A stretch of DNA of 64,000 nt from Hyphomicrobiales bacterium (GTDB lineage: Bacteria > Pseudomonadota > Alphaproteobacteria > Rhizobiales > Beijerinckiaceae). Shown here one piece after another: positions 26,661-37,071 of this stretch. The translations under genes and the position numbers were made by a program. Each line of letters starts with the position of its first letter. Positions within the stretch are counted from its first letter, which is position 1. The stretch is from assembly GCA_900473415.1 (NCBI GenBank), contig UCLR01000017.1, forward strand, positions 91,796-155,795, given 5' to 3'. Below the pieces are notes generated by a model that saw only the letters and a list, made by a program, of their open reading frames with translations, did no database searches and had not been told where the DNA came from.

Positions 26661-28886
26661 CTAACGCAGCCGCGTGATGCTGCTCGTCGCGACCTCCTGG
26701 ATGCCGACCTGCACCGGCCGGTTGCCGGAGCGAGCGGGCTGGACCGTCTTGAACATCGCGCCGACGGCCGACAGCACCTCGAAGGACTGGCGCGGCATAT
26801 GGCCGGCGCCGGGGCCGCTGGCGACCTCGAGGCCGGGCGCCGGAGCGTTCGTCTTGGCGGTGGCGGGTGCCTTCGGATCAACAGCCGGCACGCCCGGAAT
26901 CGGCTTGAGCTCCAGCCCCTGATGGGCGAACTGCATGATTTCCTTCCAGGTCATCGCCGGCAGCGAGCCGCCCGTCATGTTGGCTGTCTCGGCCGAGTTG
27001 TCGTTGCCGAACCAGACGGCGCCGACGAGGTTGCCGGAGAAGCCGACATACCAGGCGTCCTTGTAGCCGTTGGTCGTGCCGGTCTTGCCGGCGGTGATGA
27101 CGCCGTCGAGCGCCGCGCGCCGGCCGGTGCCCTCGGTCGGCACCTTCGAGAGCATGAAGTTCATGTCCTGCGCCACCTGCGGCGTCAGCACCTGCTTCGG
27201 CGGCGGCTCGTCGCGGTCGTGACGGTAGATCACCTCGCCCTGAGAGTTGGTGATCTCGACCGCGGCATAGGGCTGGGCCCGCTTGCCGCCACTCGCGAAG
27301 ACCGAATAGCCCGCCGCCATGTCGATCACCGTCACCTCCGCCGCACCGATCGGCAGCGAGACCGTGTCGGTCAGCGGCGTCGTCAGCCCCATGGCGCGAG
27401 CCGTCGCGACGATCTTCTTGCGGCCGATGGCAGCGGCGCGCGCTTCATGGGTCTCGCCCGTGGCGCGGCCGATGGCGATCGACATCTGAACGGGGATCGT
27501 ATTGATCGACTTCGCCAGCGCGACGGTCAGCGGCATCGAGCCGGCATAGGAACGGCCGTAATTGTTGGGGCACCAGTTACCGATGCAGACCGGCCGGTCG
27601 GTGACGATCGTGGTCGGCTTGTAGATGCCGGCGGAGAGCGCGGCGGCATAGACGAAGGGCTTGAAGGAGGAGCCGGGTTGGCGCAGGCCGCCGGTCGCGC
27701 GGTTGAACTGGCTCGCGCCGTAGTCGCGTCCGCCGACGATGGCACGCACCGCTCCGTCCGGATCCATGATCACTGTCGCGGCCTGCCGCACGCGATAGGC
27801 TGGCCCGTGCTGGCGCAGGATCGCCTCGATCGCCTCGTCGGCGCGCTCCTGGATCGCGGAATCGTGCGGCGTCTTCACCGTCAGCACGCGGTCGGGGCCG
27901 AGCTTGCCCTCATCCGCGAGCGCCTTCACCGTATCGAAGGCCCAGTCGAGATAATAATCGGGACTGGCGTCGCGGCGCCGGTCGACCGGGGTCGCCGGGT
28001 TGCGCTTGGCGCTGTCGACCTGGCCGGCGGTCATGAAGCCGGCATCGACCATGGCGTTGAGCACGTCGTTGGCACGCGAGCGGGCCGCCGGCAGGTTGAC
28101 GTGCGGCGCGAACTTGGTCGGCGCCTTGAAGAGGCCGGCCAGCATCGCCGCCTCCGCCAGCGACACGTCCTTCACCGACTTGCCGAAGTAGTATTCCGCC
28201 GCCGCAGCTGCGCCGAAAGTGCCGCCGCCCATATAGGCGCGGTCGAGATAGAGCTTGAGGATCTCGTTCTTGGTCAACCGCTGCTCCAGCCACAGCGCCA
28301 GGAACGCCTCCTTGATCTTGCGGTCGAGCGAGCGCTCGTTGCTGAGGAACAGGTTCTTGGCGAGCTGCTGCGTCAGCGAGGACCCACCCTGCACCACGCC
28401 GGAGGCTCGCGTATTGACCATGAGCGCGCGGAAGGTGCCGATCACGTCGATGCCGAAATGGTCGTAGAAGCGCCGGTCCTCGGTCGCCAGCACGGCCTTG
28501 AGCAGGTGGTCCGGCATCTCCTCGAGCTTCAGGGAATCGTCATGCCGCGCGCCGCGATGGCCGATCGGCACGCCGTACCGGTCGAGGAACGTGACGGCCA
28601 GGACCTGGTTCTTCAGTGCTTCGTCGTTGCCGATCCGGAAGGACGGCAGGGCCAGCATCAGCACGAAGAGCGCGCCGACGATGCCGATATTCAGCCCCTC
28701 GCTGGCGAATTCGGCCGCGATGCGCTTGCCGCCGGAGACGGTCAGCCGGTCGGCCAGGCTGCGGATGCGTTCGTAGGTTTCGCCGGCGCGGCGCCCGGCG
28801 CCCCAGAGCCCGGCGTCCAGCCATGAATCGGCAGCAAGCGCAAAGCGCTTCAGCCGCGTCCTCCAGCCTGCCTTCCTGAACTCCAT
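26661..28886 (-). CDS. Penicillin-binding protein 1A (bifunctional transglycosylase/transpeptidase)
   Basis: 741 residues from the ATG at 28886 (an ATG at 28973 is also in frame and would add 29 residues). A membrane helix lies near residues 63-82. The GT51 glycosyltransferase domain has the catalytic Glu in ATEDRRFYDHFG and GGSSLTQQLAKN. The transpeptidase has the nucleophile Ser in PGSSFKPF, SIN in AKSINTIPV, and KTGTTNGYKDAW. It polymerises and cross-links peptidoglycan in the periplasm. The C-terminus has a 90-residue Pro/Ala-rich tail. A CtrA-like site lies in the upstream region. Confidence 0.93.
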   Translation of the reverse strand: MEFRKAGWRTRLKRFALAADSWLDAGLWGAGRRAGETYERIRSLADRLTVSGGKRIAAEFASEGLNIGIVGALFVLMLALPSFRIGNDEALKNQVLAVTFLDRYGVPIGHRGARHDDSLKLEEMPDHLLKAVLATEDRRFYDHFGIDVIGTFRALMVNTRASGVVQGGSSLTQQLAKNLFLSNERSLDRKIKEAFLALWLEQRLTKNEILKLYLDRAYMGGGTFGAAAAAEYYFGKSVKDVSLAEAAMLAGLFKAPTKFAPHVNLPAARSRANDVLNAMVDAGFMTAGQVDSAKRNPATPVDRRRDASPDYYLDWAFDTVKALADEGKLGPDRVLTVKTPHDSAIQERADEAIEAILRQHGPAYRVRQAATVIMDPDGAVRAIVGGRDYGASQFNRATGGLRQPGSSFKPFVYAAALSAGIYKPTTIVTDRPVCIGNWCPNNYGRSYAGSMPLTVALAKSINTIPVQMSIAIGRATGETHEARAAAIGRKKIVATARAMGLTTPLTDTVSLPIGAAEVTVIDMAAGYSVFASGGKRAQPYAAVEITNSQGEVIYRHDRDEPPPKQVLTPQVAQDMNFMLSKVPTEGTGRRAALDGVITAGKTGTTNGYKDAWYVGFSGNLVGAVWFGNDNSAETANMTGGSLPAMTWKEIMQFAHQGLELKPIPGVPAVDPKAPATAKTNAPAPGLEVASGPGAGHMPRQSFEVLSAVGAMFKTVQPARSGNRPVQVGIQEVATSSITRLR

Positions 28887-28983
28887 GGCCGGTCCAGTTT
28901 CCCGAAGGCCCCCGACACAGTCCTGCCGCGCGGCTACCGTCTTGGCAACAGTTTTGCGCCCTGTTTGGGGCATATGGTTAAGC

Positions 28984-28998
28984 TTGACGGCCGGTTAA
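28984..28998. promoter_or_regulatory. CtrA-like near-consensus box near PBP1A
   Basis: TTGA-N7-TTAA, one mismatch to the CtrA consensus TTAA-N7-TTAA. It lies about 98 bases before the chosen PBP1A start and about 115 before the ycgN-like start. A further TTAA occurs at 28978. It is weaker evidence than the two exact boxes, but the same variant recurs before the SleB gene. Confidence 0.4.
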
Positions 28999-29112
28999 AG
29001 GACGTCTGTGAGAAATCTCACGCAATCAGCAGAAAGCGCGCCAGCGAAGTTTGTTCCGCTCTGGAACATCGGAAGCCTTCCATCCGGGGCTGCCGCGGCG
29101 CATAAGCCGGAA

Positions 29113-29607
29113 ATGACAGTGAAGCCGCCAAAAGCCGAGCCGTTCTGGCGCACCACACCGCTGGAGGAGATGACAGCGGAACAGTGGGAGTCGCTCTGCG
29201 ACGGCTGCGGGCGCTGCTGCCTCGTCAAGTTGGAGGACGAGGAGACCGGTCGCATCTTCGCCACTGACGTTGGCTGTCGTCTGTTCGAGGCCGGCACCTG
29301 CCGCTGCCGGAACTATGCGAACCGTTCGCGCGAGGTGCCCGATTGCGTGACCCTGACCCCCAAGGATGTGCGCGAACTGCCCTGGCTGCCGCCGACCTGC
29401 GGTTATCGCCTGGTCGCCGAGGGCCGGGACCTGCCCTGGTGGCATCCGCTCGTCTCGGGCGATCCGGAGACGGTGGTCGCGGCGGGGGTCTCCGTGCGCG
29501 GGCGTGTCCACGCCAACGAGGACGAATTGCCCGAGGAAGAAATCGCCGAGCGCATCGTCAACTGGCCGCTGCGCTGGCCGCGCGGGGCCAAGGCCGACGG
29601 GCGCTGA
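29113..29607 (+). CDS. YcgN family Cys-cluster protein (UPF0260)
   Basis: 164 residues matching UPF0260/YcgN, small cytosolic proteins with a conserved cysteine cluster that probably holds a metal or Fe-S centre. Visible cysteines are [17 protein letters not shown] near residue 29, [18 protein letters not shown] near 54, PDCVTLT and [11 protein letters not shown] 29113 is preferred to 29008, which would add 35 unrelated residues. Function unknown. It diverges from PBP1A. Confidence 0.85.
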   Translation: MTVKPPKAEPFWRTTPLEEMTAEQWESLCDGCGRCCLVKLEDEETGRIFATDVGCRLFEAGTCRCRNYANRSREVPDCVTLTPKDVRELPWLPPTCGYRLVAEGRDLPWWHPLVSGDPETVVAAGVSVRGRVHANEDELPEEEIAERIVNWPLRWPRGAKADGR

Positions 29608-29793
29608 CCGGCCCGGCGCCGCGCCGCACTGCACGAATGAATGCTGCAGGCGCTCATTGATTGTTCATGTCATTTTGGGCATGACCGCCACACCCCGCTG
29701 CCGGCGCCTTCGGGCTCGAGCCGGCGCGCACACGAAACTTTCGCATCGCCGTGGCGTTCAGAGCGTCCGGCTGAACTCGAAGAGGCTTATGTG

Positions 29794-32478
<2,685 letters not shown>

Positions 32479-32480
32479 GC

Positions 32481-33185
32481 ATGGCGGCGTCGACGCTCAC
32501 CACCATCGGTTTCGACGCCGACGACACGCTCTGGCAGAACGAGCAGTTCTTCCGGATGACGGAGGATCGTTTCGTCGCGCTGCTCGGCGAGCATGGCGAG
32601 GCGGCCGATATTTCCGGCCGCCTGCTGGACGCGGAGAAGCGCAACCTCGGCTTCTACGGCTTCGGCATCAAGGGCTTCGTGCTTTCGATGATCGAGACGG
32701 CGATTGAGATCACAAAGGGGCAGGTTCCTGCCGCGGTGATCGCCGAAATCCTCGCCGCCGGGCGCGAGATGGCGGCTCATCCCGTCGAGACCTTGCCGCA
32801 TGTCCACGAGACGCTGGAAGCGCTCTCGGGCGACTACCGGCTCGTGCTGATCACCAAGGGCGATCTCTTCGACCAGGAGCGAAAGCTCGCCCAGTCCGGC
32901 CTCGGAGATTTCTTCCACGCCGTCGAGATCGTCAGCGACAAGAAGGCCTCAACCTATGATCGCATCTTCGCGCGCCACGGCGACGGGGCAGGGCGGGCGA
33001 TGATGGTCGGCAACTCGCTGAAGTCGGACGTGCTGCCGGCGCTGGAGGCCGGAGCCTGGGCCGTCCATGTCCCGCACGCGCTGACCTGGGTGCTGGAGCA
33101 TGCCGAAGAGCCGGCCGGCCATGGGCGTTTCATCAAGCTTATGAACCTCGGAGGACTGGCCGAAAGCGTTCGCAAAATCGGGTGA
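32481..33185 (+). CDS. HAD family hydrolase
   Basis: 234 residues of the haloacid-dehalogenase-like phosphatase superfamily. Motif I is FDADDTLW, with nucleophile Asp12 and acid Asp14. Motif II (Thr in LVLITKGDL) and the Lys and late Asp of SDKKAS and VGNSLKSDV follow. A cap domain between motifs I and II makes it subclass I. It lies 3 bases after ppdK and is surely co-transcribed, so it may clear a phosphorylated by-product. The substrate is not predictable. Confidence 0.85.
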   Translation: MAASTLTTIGFDADDTLWQNEQFFRMTEDRFVALLGEHGEAADISGRLLDAEKRNLGFYGFGIKGFVLSMIETAIEITKGQVPAAVIAEILAAGREMAAHPVETLPHVHETLEALSGDYRLVLITKGDLFDQERKLAQSGLGDFFHAVEIVSDKKASTYDRIFARHGDGAGRAMMVGNSLKSDVLPALEAGAWAVHVPHALTWVLEHAEEPAGHGRFIKLMNLGGLAESVRKIG

Positions 33186-33231
33186 ATCAAGCGTGCTCAA
33201 GCCCTTAGCTGGACCTCCCTTGCATTTCGTG

Positions 33232-33240
33232 TTATCCACA
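33232..33240 (+). promoter_or_regulatory. Perfect DnaA box upstream of cspA
   Basis: TTATCCACA, the consensus 9-mer bound by DnaA, lies in the 229-base gap between the HAD gene and cspA, 175 bases before the cspA start. It is a single copy with no AT-rich unwinding region, so it is not an origin. It could be a transcription-control or DnaA-titration site. Confidence 0.5.
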
Positions 33241-33414
33241 CCGATGTAAGACGAGATGCGGCCGGGTTCTGGCCACTCCTCCGTTCGCCGGTTGCGCCGG
33301 CATTCGGGCACGAATCAGATCCACCACACATCGCTACAATAGCCATGGCTAGACGTCCGCGCGTCTGGTCTTGGTCCACGATACGCGCGGGATCTGAAAC
33401 CAAGGAATACCCCC

Positions 33415-33624
33415 ATGAACAAGGGCACTGTGAAGTGGTTCAATGCCACCAAGGGCTACGGCTTCATCACCCCTGAGAACGGCGGCCAGGACGTGTTCGT
33501 CCACATCTCCGCTGTCGAGCGCGCCGGCCTGCGCGAGCTGCGCGACGGCCAGGTCGTCTCCTTCGAGATGGTCGCCGATCGCAAGACCGGCAAGACTTCG
33601 GCCGGCAACCTCGTCGCCGAGTGA
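33415..33624 (+). CDS. cspA: Cold shock protein, CspA family
   Basis: A 69-residue single cold-shock domain. It carries the RNA-binding motifs KWFNATKGYGFITPE (RNP1) and DVFVHISAV (RNP2). It binds single-stranded RNA/DNA and melts RNA structure. AAGGA precedes the ATG by 8 bases. The upstream gap is long (229 bases), as is common for cold-shock genes whose leaders fold, and contains a hairpin-capable AGACG...CGTCT near 33351-33366. The next genes, a DEAD-box helicase and an IF-1, fit a cold-response run. Confidence 0.93.
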   Translation: MNKGTVKWFNATKGYGFITPENGGQDVFVHISAVERAGLRELRDGQVVSFEMVADRKTGKTSAGNLVAE

Positions 33625-33635
33625 ATAAAGCGATC

Positions 33636-33714
33636 GACCGGGCGCTATAGGGCCCGGTCCACGACAAGCCTGCCGGCGCTGTGGCTAGCGGTTCGCCGGC
33701 AGGTCCGACTTTTG
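33636..33714 (+). terminator. Two tandem hairpins after cspA
   Basis: Hairpin 1 pairs GACCGGG (33636-33642) with CCCGGTC (33653-33659). Hairpin 2 pairs CCTGCCGGCG (33669-33678) with CGCCGGCAGG (33694-33703) and is followed after 6 bases by TTTT. The second may terminate cspA; the T run is offset, so efficiency is uncertain. Confidence 0.5.
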
Positions 33715-33796
33715 ACTATTCAGGCCGGATGCGGGCCTGCGGCGCAGCCGAAACCCACATGCGCCCCCCGCATCGCGGCGTCCGGAAAGACCTTTC

Positions 33797-35353
33797 TTGA
33801 CTAAATTCACCGATCTCGGCCTCGCCGAGCCGCTCCTCAAGGCGCTCGCGACCGAAGGTTATGAAACGCCCACGCCGATCCAGGCGCAGGCGATCCCCCA
33901 CATCCTGCAGGGCCGTGACCTGCTCGGCGCCGCCCAGACCGGCACCGGCAAGACGGCGGCCTTCGCGCTGCCGATGCTGCATCGGCTGCTGGCGACGCCC
34001 CGGCGCGTCTCGCCGCGCGCCGTGCGCGTGCTCATCCTCTCGCCGACGCGCGAGCTCGCGGCGCAGATCGAGACCAATATTCGCGGCTACGGCCAGTTCA
34101 CCTCGCTGAAGTCGACGGTGATCTTCGGCGGCGTGCCCGTCGGCAAGCAGATCCGTGCGCTCGGCGACAAGATCGACATCCTCGTCGCCACGCCCGGCCG
34201 CCTGCTCGACCTCGTCGACCAGCGCGCCGTCTCACTGCGCGAGATCGAGTTCCTCGTCCTCGACGAGGCCGACCAGATGCTCGACCTCGGCTTCATCCAT
34301 GCGCTGCGCCGCATCGCCACGCTGATCCCGAAGGAGCGCCAGACGCTGCTCTTCTCGGCGACCATGCCGAAGCCGATCCGCGAGATCGCCTCGGCCTATC
34401 TGACCGACCCGGTCGAGGTCGCGGTCGCGCCGGTCGCCACCACCGCGGAGAAGATCGACCAGCGCGTCGTCTTCACCGAGCAGAACGACAAGCCGGCGCT
34501 GCTGGCGAAGACGCTGAACGTGCCGGAGCTCGAGCGCGCCATCGTCTTCACCCGCACCAAGCACGGCGCCGACAAGGTCGTGCGCCAGCTCGGCCAGTCC
34601 GGCATCGAGGCGGCGGCCATCCACGGCAACAAGAGCCAGGGCCAGCGCGAGCGCGCCCTTGGCGCCTTCCGTGACGGCAGCCTGCGCATCCTCGTCGCGA
34701 CCGACATCGCTGCCCGCGGCATCGATGTCGACGGCATCAGCCATGTCGTGAACTACGACCTGCCGAACGTGCCGGAGACCTATGTCCACCGCATCGGCCG
34801 CACGGCGCGCGCCGGCGCGTCGGGCCTCGCCATCGCCTTCTGCACCCCGGAAGAGCGCGGCGACCTCGCTGCCATCGAGAAGCTGACCGGCGTCAAGCCG
34901 GCGCCGATCGGCGATGTGCCCTATTGGGATGGCCGCACCCCGAAGAAGCCACCGCAGAACCAGCGCGGCGGCCGCAGCCACCAGCAGCAGAACGGCGGCG
35001 GCCGCGGACAGGGCCGCCCGCAGGGGCAGCAGGCTCGCCCGCAGGGCCAGCAGCAGCCCCGGCCCCAGGGCCAGCAGGCGCGTCCGCACGGCCAGCATTC
35101 CGGCAACGGCGGCAGGCCCGAGCAGGGCGGCCAGCGCAGCCACGCCGCCAGCGGCGAAGCCCGGCAGGGGCATCGCGAGCAGCGTCAGGACCAGCGCCAC
35201 GAGCGGCCCCGGCATCAGGAGCGCCCGCAGCGCAGTGAGCAGTCGCAGCAGAGAAAAGAAGGTGCTTCCGGTAAGGAAGGACTTGGCGGCGTCGCCTTCT
35301 TGCAGCAAAGAACAGAACCACGCACCAACGGCGCCCGGCGGCGCGCGAACTGA
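33797..35353 (+). CDS. rhlE: DEAD-box RNA helicase, RhlE type
   Basis: 518 residues from a TTG start (no nearer ATG precedes the fold). It has the Q motif with GYETPTPIQAQAIP near residue 20, Walker A AQTGTGKTAAF near 47, PTRELAAQI, the DEAD motif in VLDEADQMLD, SATMPK, and HRIGRTARAG in the second RecA domain. From about residue 375 the tail is disordered, Gln/Arg/Gly-rich and internally repetitive, and should bind RNA. ATP-driven RNA unwinding supports ribosome assembly and mRNA decay, often in the cold. It lies between cspA and infA. Confidence 0.93.
   Translation: MTKFTDLGLAEPLLKALATEGYETPTPIQAQAIPHILQGRDLLGAAQTGTGKTAAFALPMLHRLLATPRRVSPRAVRVLILSPTRELAAQIETNIRGYGQFTSLKSTVIFGGVPVGKQIRALGDKIDILVATPGRLLDLVDQRAVSLREIEFLVLDEADQMLDLGFIHALRRIATLIPKERQTLLFSATMPKPIREIASAYLTDPVEVAVAPVATTAEKIDQRVVFTEQNDKPALLAKTLNVPELERAIVFTRTKHGADKVVRQLGQSGIEAAAIHGNKSQGQRERALGAFRDGSLRILVATDIAARGIDVDGISHVVNYDLPNVPETYVHRIGRTARAGASGLAIAFCTPEERGDLAAIEKLTGVKPAPIGDVPYWDGRTPKKPPQNQRGGRSHQQQNGGGRGQGRPQGQQARPQGQQQPRPQGQQARPHGQHSGNGGRPEQGGQRSHAASGEARQGHREQRQDQRHERPRHQERPQRSEQSQQRKEGASGKEGLGGVAFLQQRTEPRTNGARRRAN
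35014..35097 (+). repeat. In-frame coding repeat in the helicase tail
   Basis: The DNA repeats a 21-27-base unit coding for RPQGQQA-like peptides. About four copies run in the order GRPQGQQ, ARPQGQQQ, PRPQGQQ, ARPHGQ. The repeats keep frame and encode a basic Gln/Gly-rich linker. Such a tract is prone to length change by slippage. Confidence 0.7.
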
Positions 35354-35431
35354 CGCGCATCAGCCAGAAGCGGGCGGGCCAACTTTCAAGGCGGCTCGCC
35401 CCAGCGCCAAAGGGCACACGAAGGACGACAG

Positions 35432-35701
35432 ATGGCGAAAGAAGAACTGCTTGAATTCGACGGCACCGTGGTCGAGGTGCTCCCGGACGGCAACTACCGG
35501 GTCAAGCTCGACAACGACCATGTCATCCTGGCCTATGCGGCCGGCAAGATGAAGAAGAACCGCATCCGCACCATCGCGGGTGACCGCGTCATCGTCGAGA
35601 TGTCGCCCTACGATCTCGATCGCGGCCGCATCAACTTCCGTCAGAAGACGGCTGGTCCCGGTCCTGCGGCCCCGCCGCGCCAGAACTTCCGCCGCCGCTG
35701 A
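35432..35701 (+). CDS. infA: Translation initiation factor IF-1 with C-terminal tail
   Basis: 89 residues. The first 70 form the S1-like OB fold of IF-1 ([20 protein letters not shown], then [19 protein letters not shown] and [13 protein letters not shown]). IF-1 blocks the ribosomal A site during initiation. Ordinary IF-1 is about 72 residues. This one adds a 17-residue basic, Pro-rich tail ([15 protein letters not shown]), so it may be a second, specialised copy rather than the main infA. It follows the DEAD-box helicase by 78 bases, and a small membrane protein follows 10 bases later. Confidence 0.88.
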   Translation: MAKEELLEFDGTVVEVLPDGNYRVKLDNDHVILAYAAGKMKKNRIRTIAGDRVIVEMSPYDLDRGRINFRQKTAGPGPAAPPRQNFRRR

Positions 35702-35711
35702 GGCTGCCCCG

Positions 35712-35978
35712 ATGCGCCTGTCGCGAAACGAGCTTCTCTTCGTCGCGCTGGGCGCAGTGCTCGGTGTCCTCGTCGCCTTCGGCGTGAGGACCGGCTTCGT
35801 CGTGACGGACGGAGCCTTCCCGCCCTTCGTCATCGTGCTGCTGGGCCTAGGCCTCGCGGAGCTCGTGGTCGGCTATGCCGCCGGCCGTTCGCCCGGCACG
35901 CTGGTCGGCATGCCGGCCCGCTTCCTCGCCTTCGTGATCGGCGTCTGCATCGTCCTGTTCGGCGCCAAGCTCGTCTGA
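35712..35978 (+). CDS. Small hypothetical membrane protein
   Basis: 88 residues with three hydrophobic segments, at about 8-28, 35-55 and 65-86, and short charged loops. No family recognised. It starts 10 bases after the IF-1 stop, so it is likely the last gene of that transcript. A REP-like element follows 7 bases after its stop. An upstream in-frame start lies inside infA and is less likely. Confidence 0.65.
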   Translation: MRLSRNELLFVALGAVLGVLVAFGVRTGFVVTDGAFPPFVIVLLGLGLAELVVGYAAGRSPGTLVGMPARFLAFVIGVCIVLFGAKLV

Positions 35979-35985
35979 GCTCTGC

Positions 35986-36083
35986 CGTCATGCTCGGGTT
36001 TGAGCCCTGAGCATCTCGGAAATCAGCACCTTCTCGTCCTGAGATTCCCGGGTCTGCGCTTCGCTCCGCCCGGGGACTGACGG
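35986..36083. repeat. REP/BIME-like element 3
   Basis: Left half CGTCATGCTCGGG...CTGAGCAT, right half GAGATTCCCGGG...CCCGGGGACTGACG. It starts 7 bases after the stop of the small membrane gene. Both stems are more decayed than in copies 4 and 6. Confidence 0.65.
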
Positions 36084-36112
36084 CGCGCCTGCACCCAGGA
36101 AACCGACGCCCA

Positions 36113-36140
36113 AGAAAAAACCCCGGCGCGAAGGCCGGGG
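36113..36140 (-). terminator. Terminator for the 4-repeat secreted protein gene
   Basis: A 7-bp stem CCCCGGC with GCCGGGG (36121-36127 and 36134-36140) has an A run at 36115-36120. Read on the minus strand, this gives a GC stem followed by T residues. It lies about 86 bases past the stop of the minus-strand gene. Confidence 0.75.
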
Positions 36141-36225
36141 TAGAAGGCGGTTTGTTTCCGTGGATGAAAAAGGTCTGCGTGAAACTTGGCTTGCGTGAAA
36201 TTCTCTCTGGCCCGGTATGCCGGAC

Positions 36226-36894
36226 TCAGTTGATCGGTGCCCAATACTGCGACCCGGGGCTGGCCTGAACCTGACGGTGTCCGTAGCCGAAGGGGCGCTC
36301 CTCCCGCTGGACATAGGTCGGGCGCACCATCACCTTGCGCTGGCGCTCCTCGTAGACGGCCGGGATCATGATGTAATCGACGGAGGCCGCGACCATCTCG
36401 ACCGTGCGGCTCTGATAGCCGTACTGCGCCGGCACATCGACCCAGCAGCCGATCGTCTCGCCATTGGCGCCGCGCGTCACCTCCCACCGGCGGGTGGCGG
36501 GCGCGATCATGACGTAATCGGTCACAGTGCCGATCACCGCGGGGCGGGTCTGGGCGATGCGGCGTTCCGGCTCCACCATCACCTGCTCGGTCACGTACTC
36601 GTATTGCGCTGGAACGACCTCATGCCGCCTTTGGCCGATGCCGTAGCCGGCCTTGAGGGGGCGCCGCTTCACGACATGGTGGGTCTTGTGCACATGGACC
36701 CGAGCGGTGCGGACCTTGACCGGGTGCGCCCTGTGGACCTTGACGACGCTCTTGTAGACCGGCGGCGGGGTGACCAGCTGGTAGCAGGAGGCGCCGATGC
36801 AGCCGCCCGCCTGCGCCGCGGGGCTGCCGAGCAACGCGGCCGCCGCGACGGCTGCGCCGGCGAAGATGCGGAGTGACGAAGCTGCGGGCAGCAT
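36226..36894 (-). CDS. Secreted protein with four 23-residue beta-type repeats
   Basis: 222 residues from the ATG at 36894 (longer frames reach 37032). A signal peptide covers about residues 1-29, with cleavage after AAQA. A basic, His-rich region follows (about 48-80). Then come four copies of a 23-residue unit with consensus xPAxY, seven variable residues, VMVxP: residues 94-116, 117-139, 154-176 and 177-199. A 14-residue insert at 140-153 contains a Cys. Similar PAxYxxVTxxVLV repeats occur in some outer-membrane proteins. It should be periplasmic or surface-exposed. Function unknown. Confidence 0.75.
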   Translation of the reverse strand: MLPAASSLRIFAGAAVAAAALLGSPAAQAGGCIGASCYQLVTPPPVYKSVVKVHRAHPVKVRTARVHVHKTHHVVKRRPLKAGYGIGQRRHEVVPAQYEYVTEQVMVEPERRIAQTRPAVIGTVTDYVMIAPATRRWEVTRGANGETIGCWVDVPAQYGYQSRTVEMVAASVDYIMIPAVYEERQRKVMVRPTYVQREERPFGYGHRQVQASPGSQYWAPIN

Positions 36895-37071
36895 GGAATG
36901 ACCTGGCTCGTGGGTGACGGCGATGATGCCGTTGCGTGAAGTCAGGAAGCGCATTTGTCGGGCCGCGCGCAAGGCAAAGGCGGAAACAAGGTAAAGTTGC
37001 GCGGGCCCCGAATCGGGGCCCTGTTCACTCATTTTGCATCCAAGTGAATGATATCGCTTGTATTTTAACGA

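Noticed and set aside
26799..28826. 675-codon open frame on the plus strand
   Set aside because: Exact antisense shadow of the PBP1A gene, whose protein is clearly real.
33232..33240. Replication origin at the DnaA box
   Set aside because: Only one box, no AT-rich unwinding region and no dnaA, parAB or hemE genes nearby.
33345..33487. Possible upstream ORF overlapping cspA
   Set aside because: It has no ribosome site and no protein-like composition, and most of it is simply cspA in another frame.
34921..35106. Cys/Trp/Gly-rich small frame opposite the helicase tail
   Set aside because: A low-complexity antisense product of the Gln/Pro/Gly repeat, not a gene.
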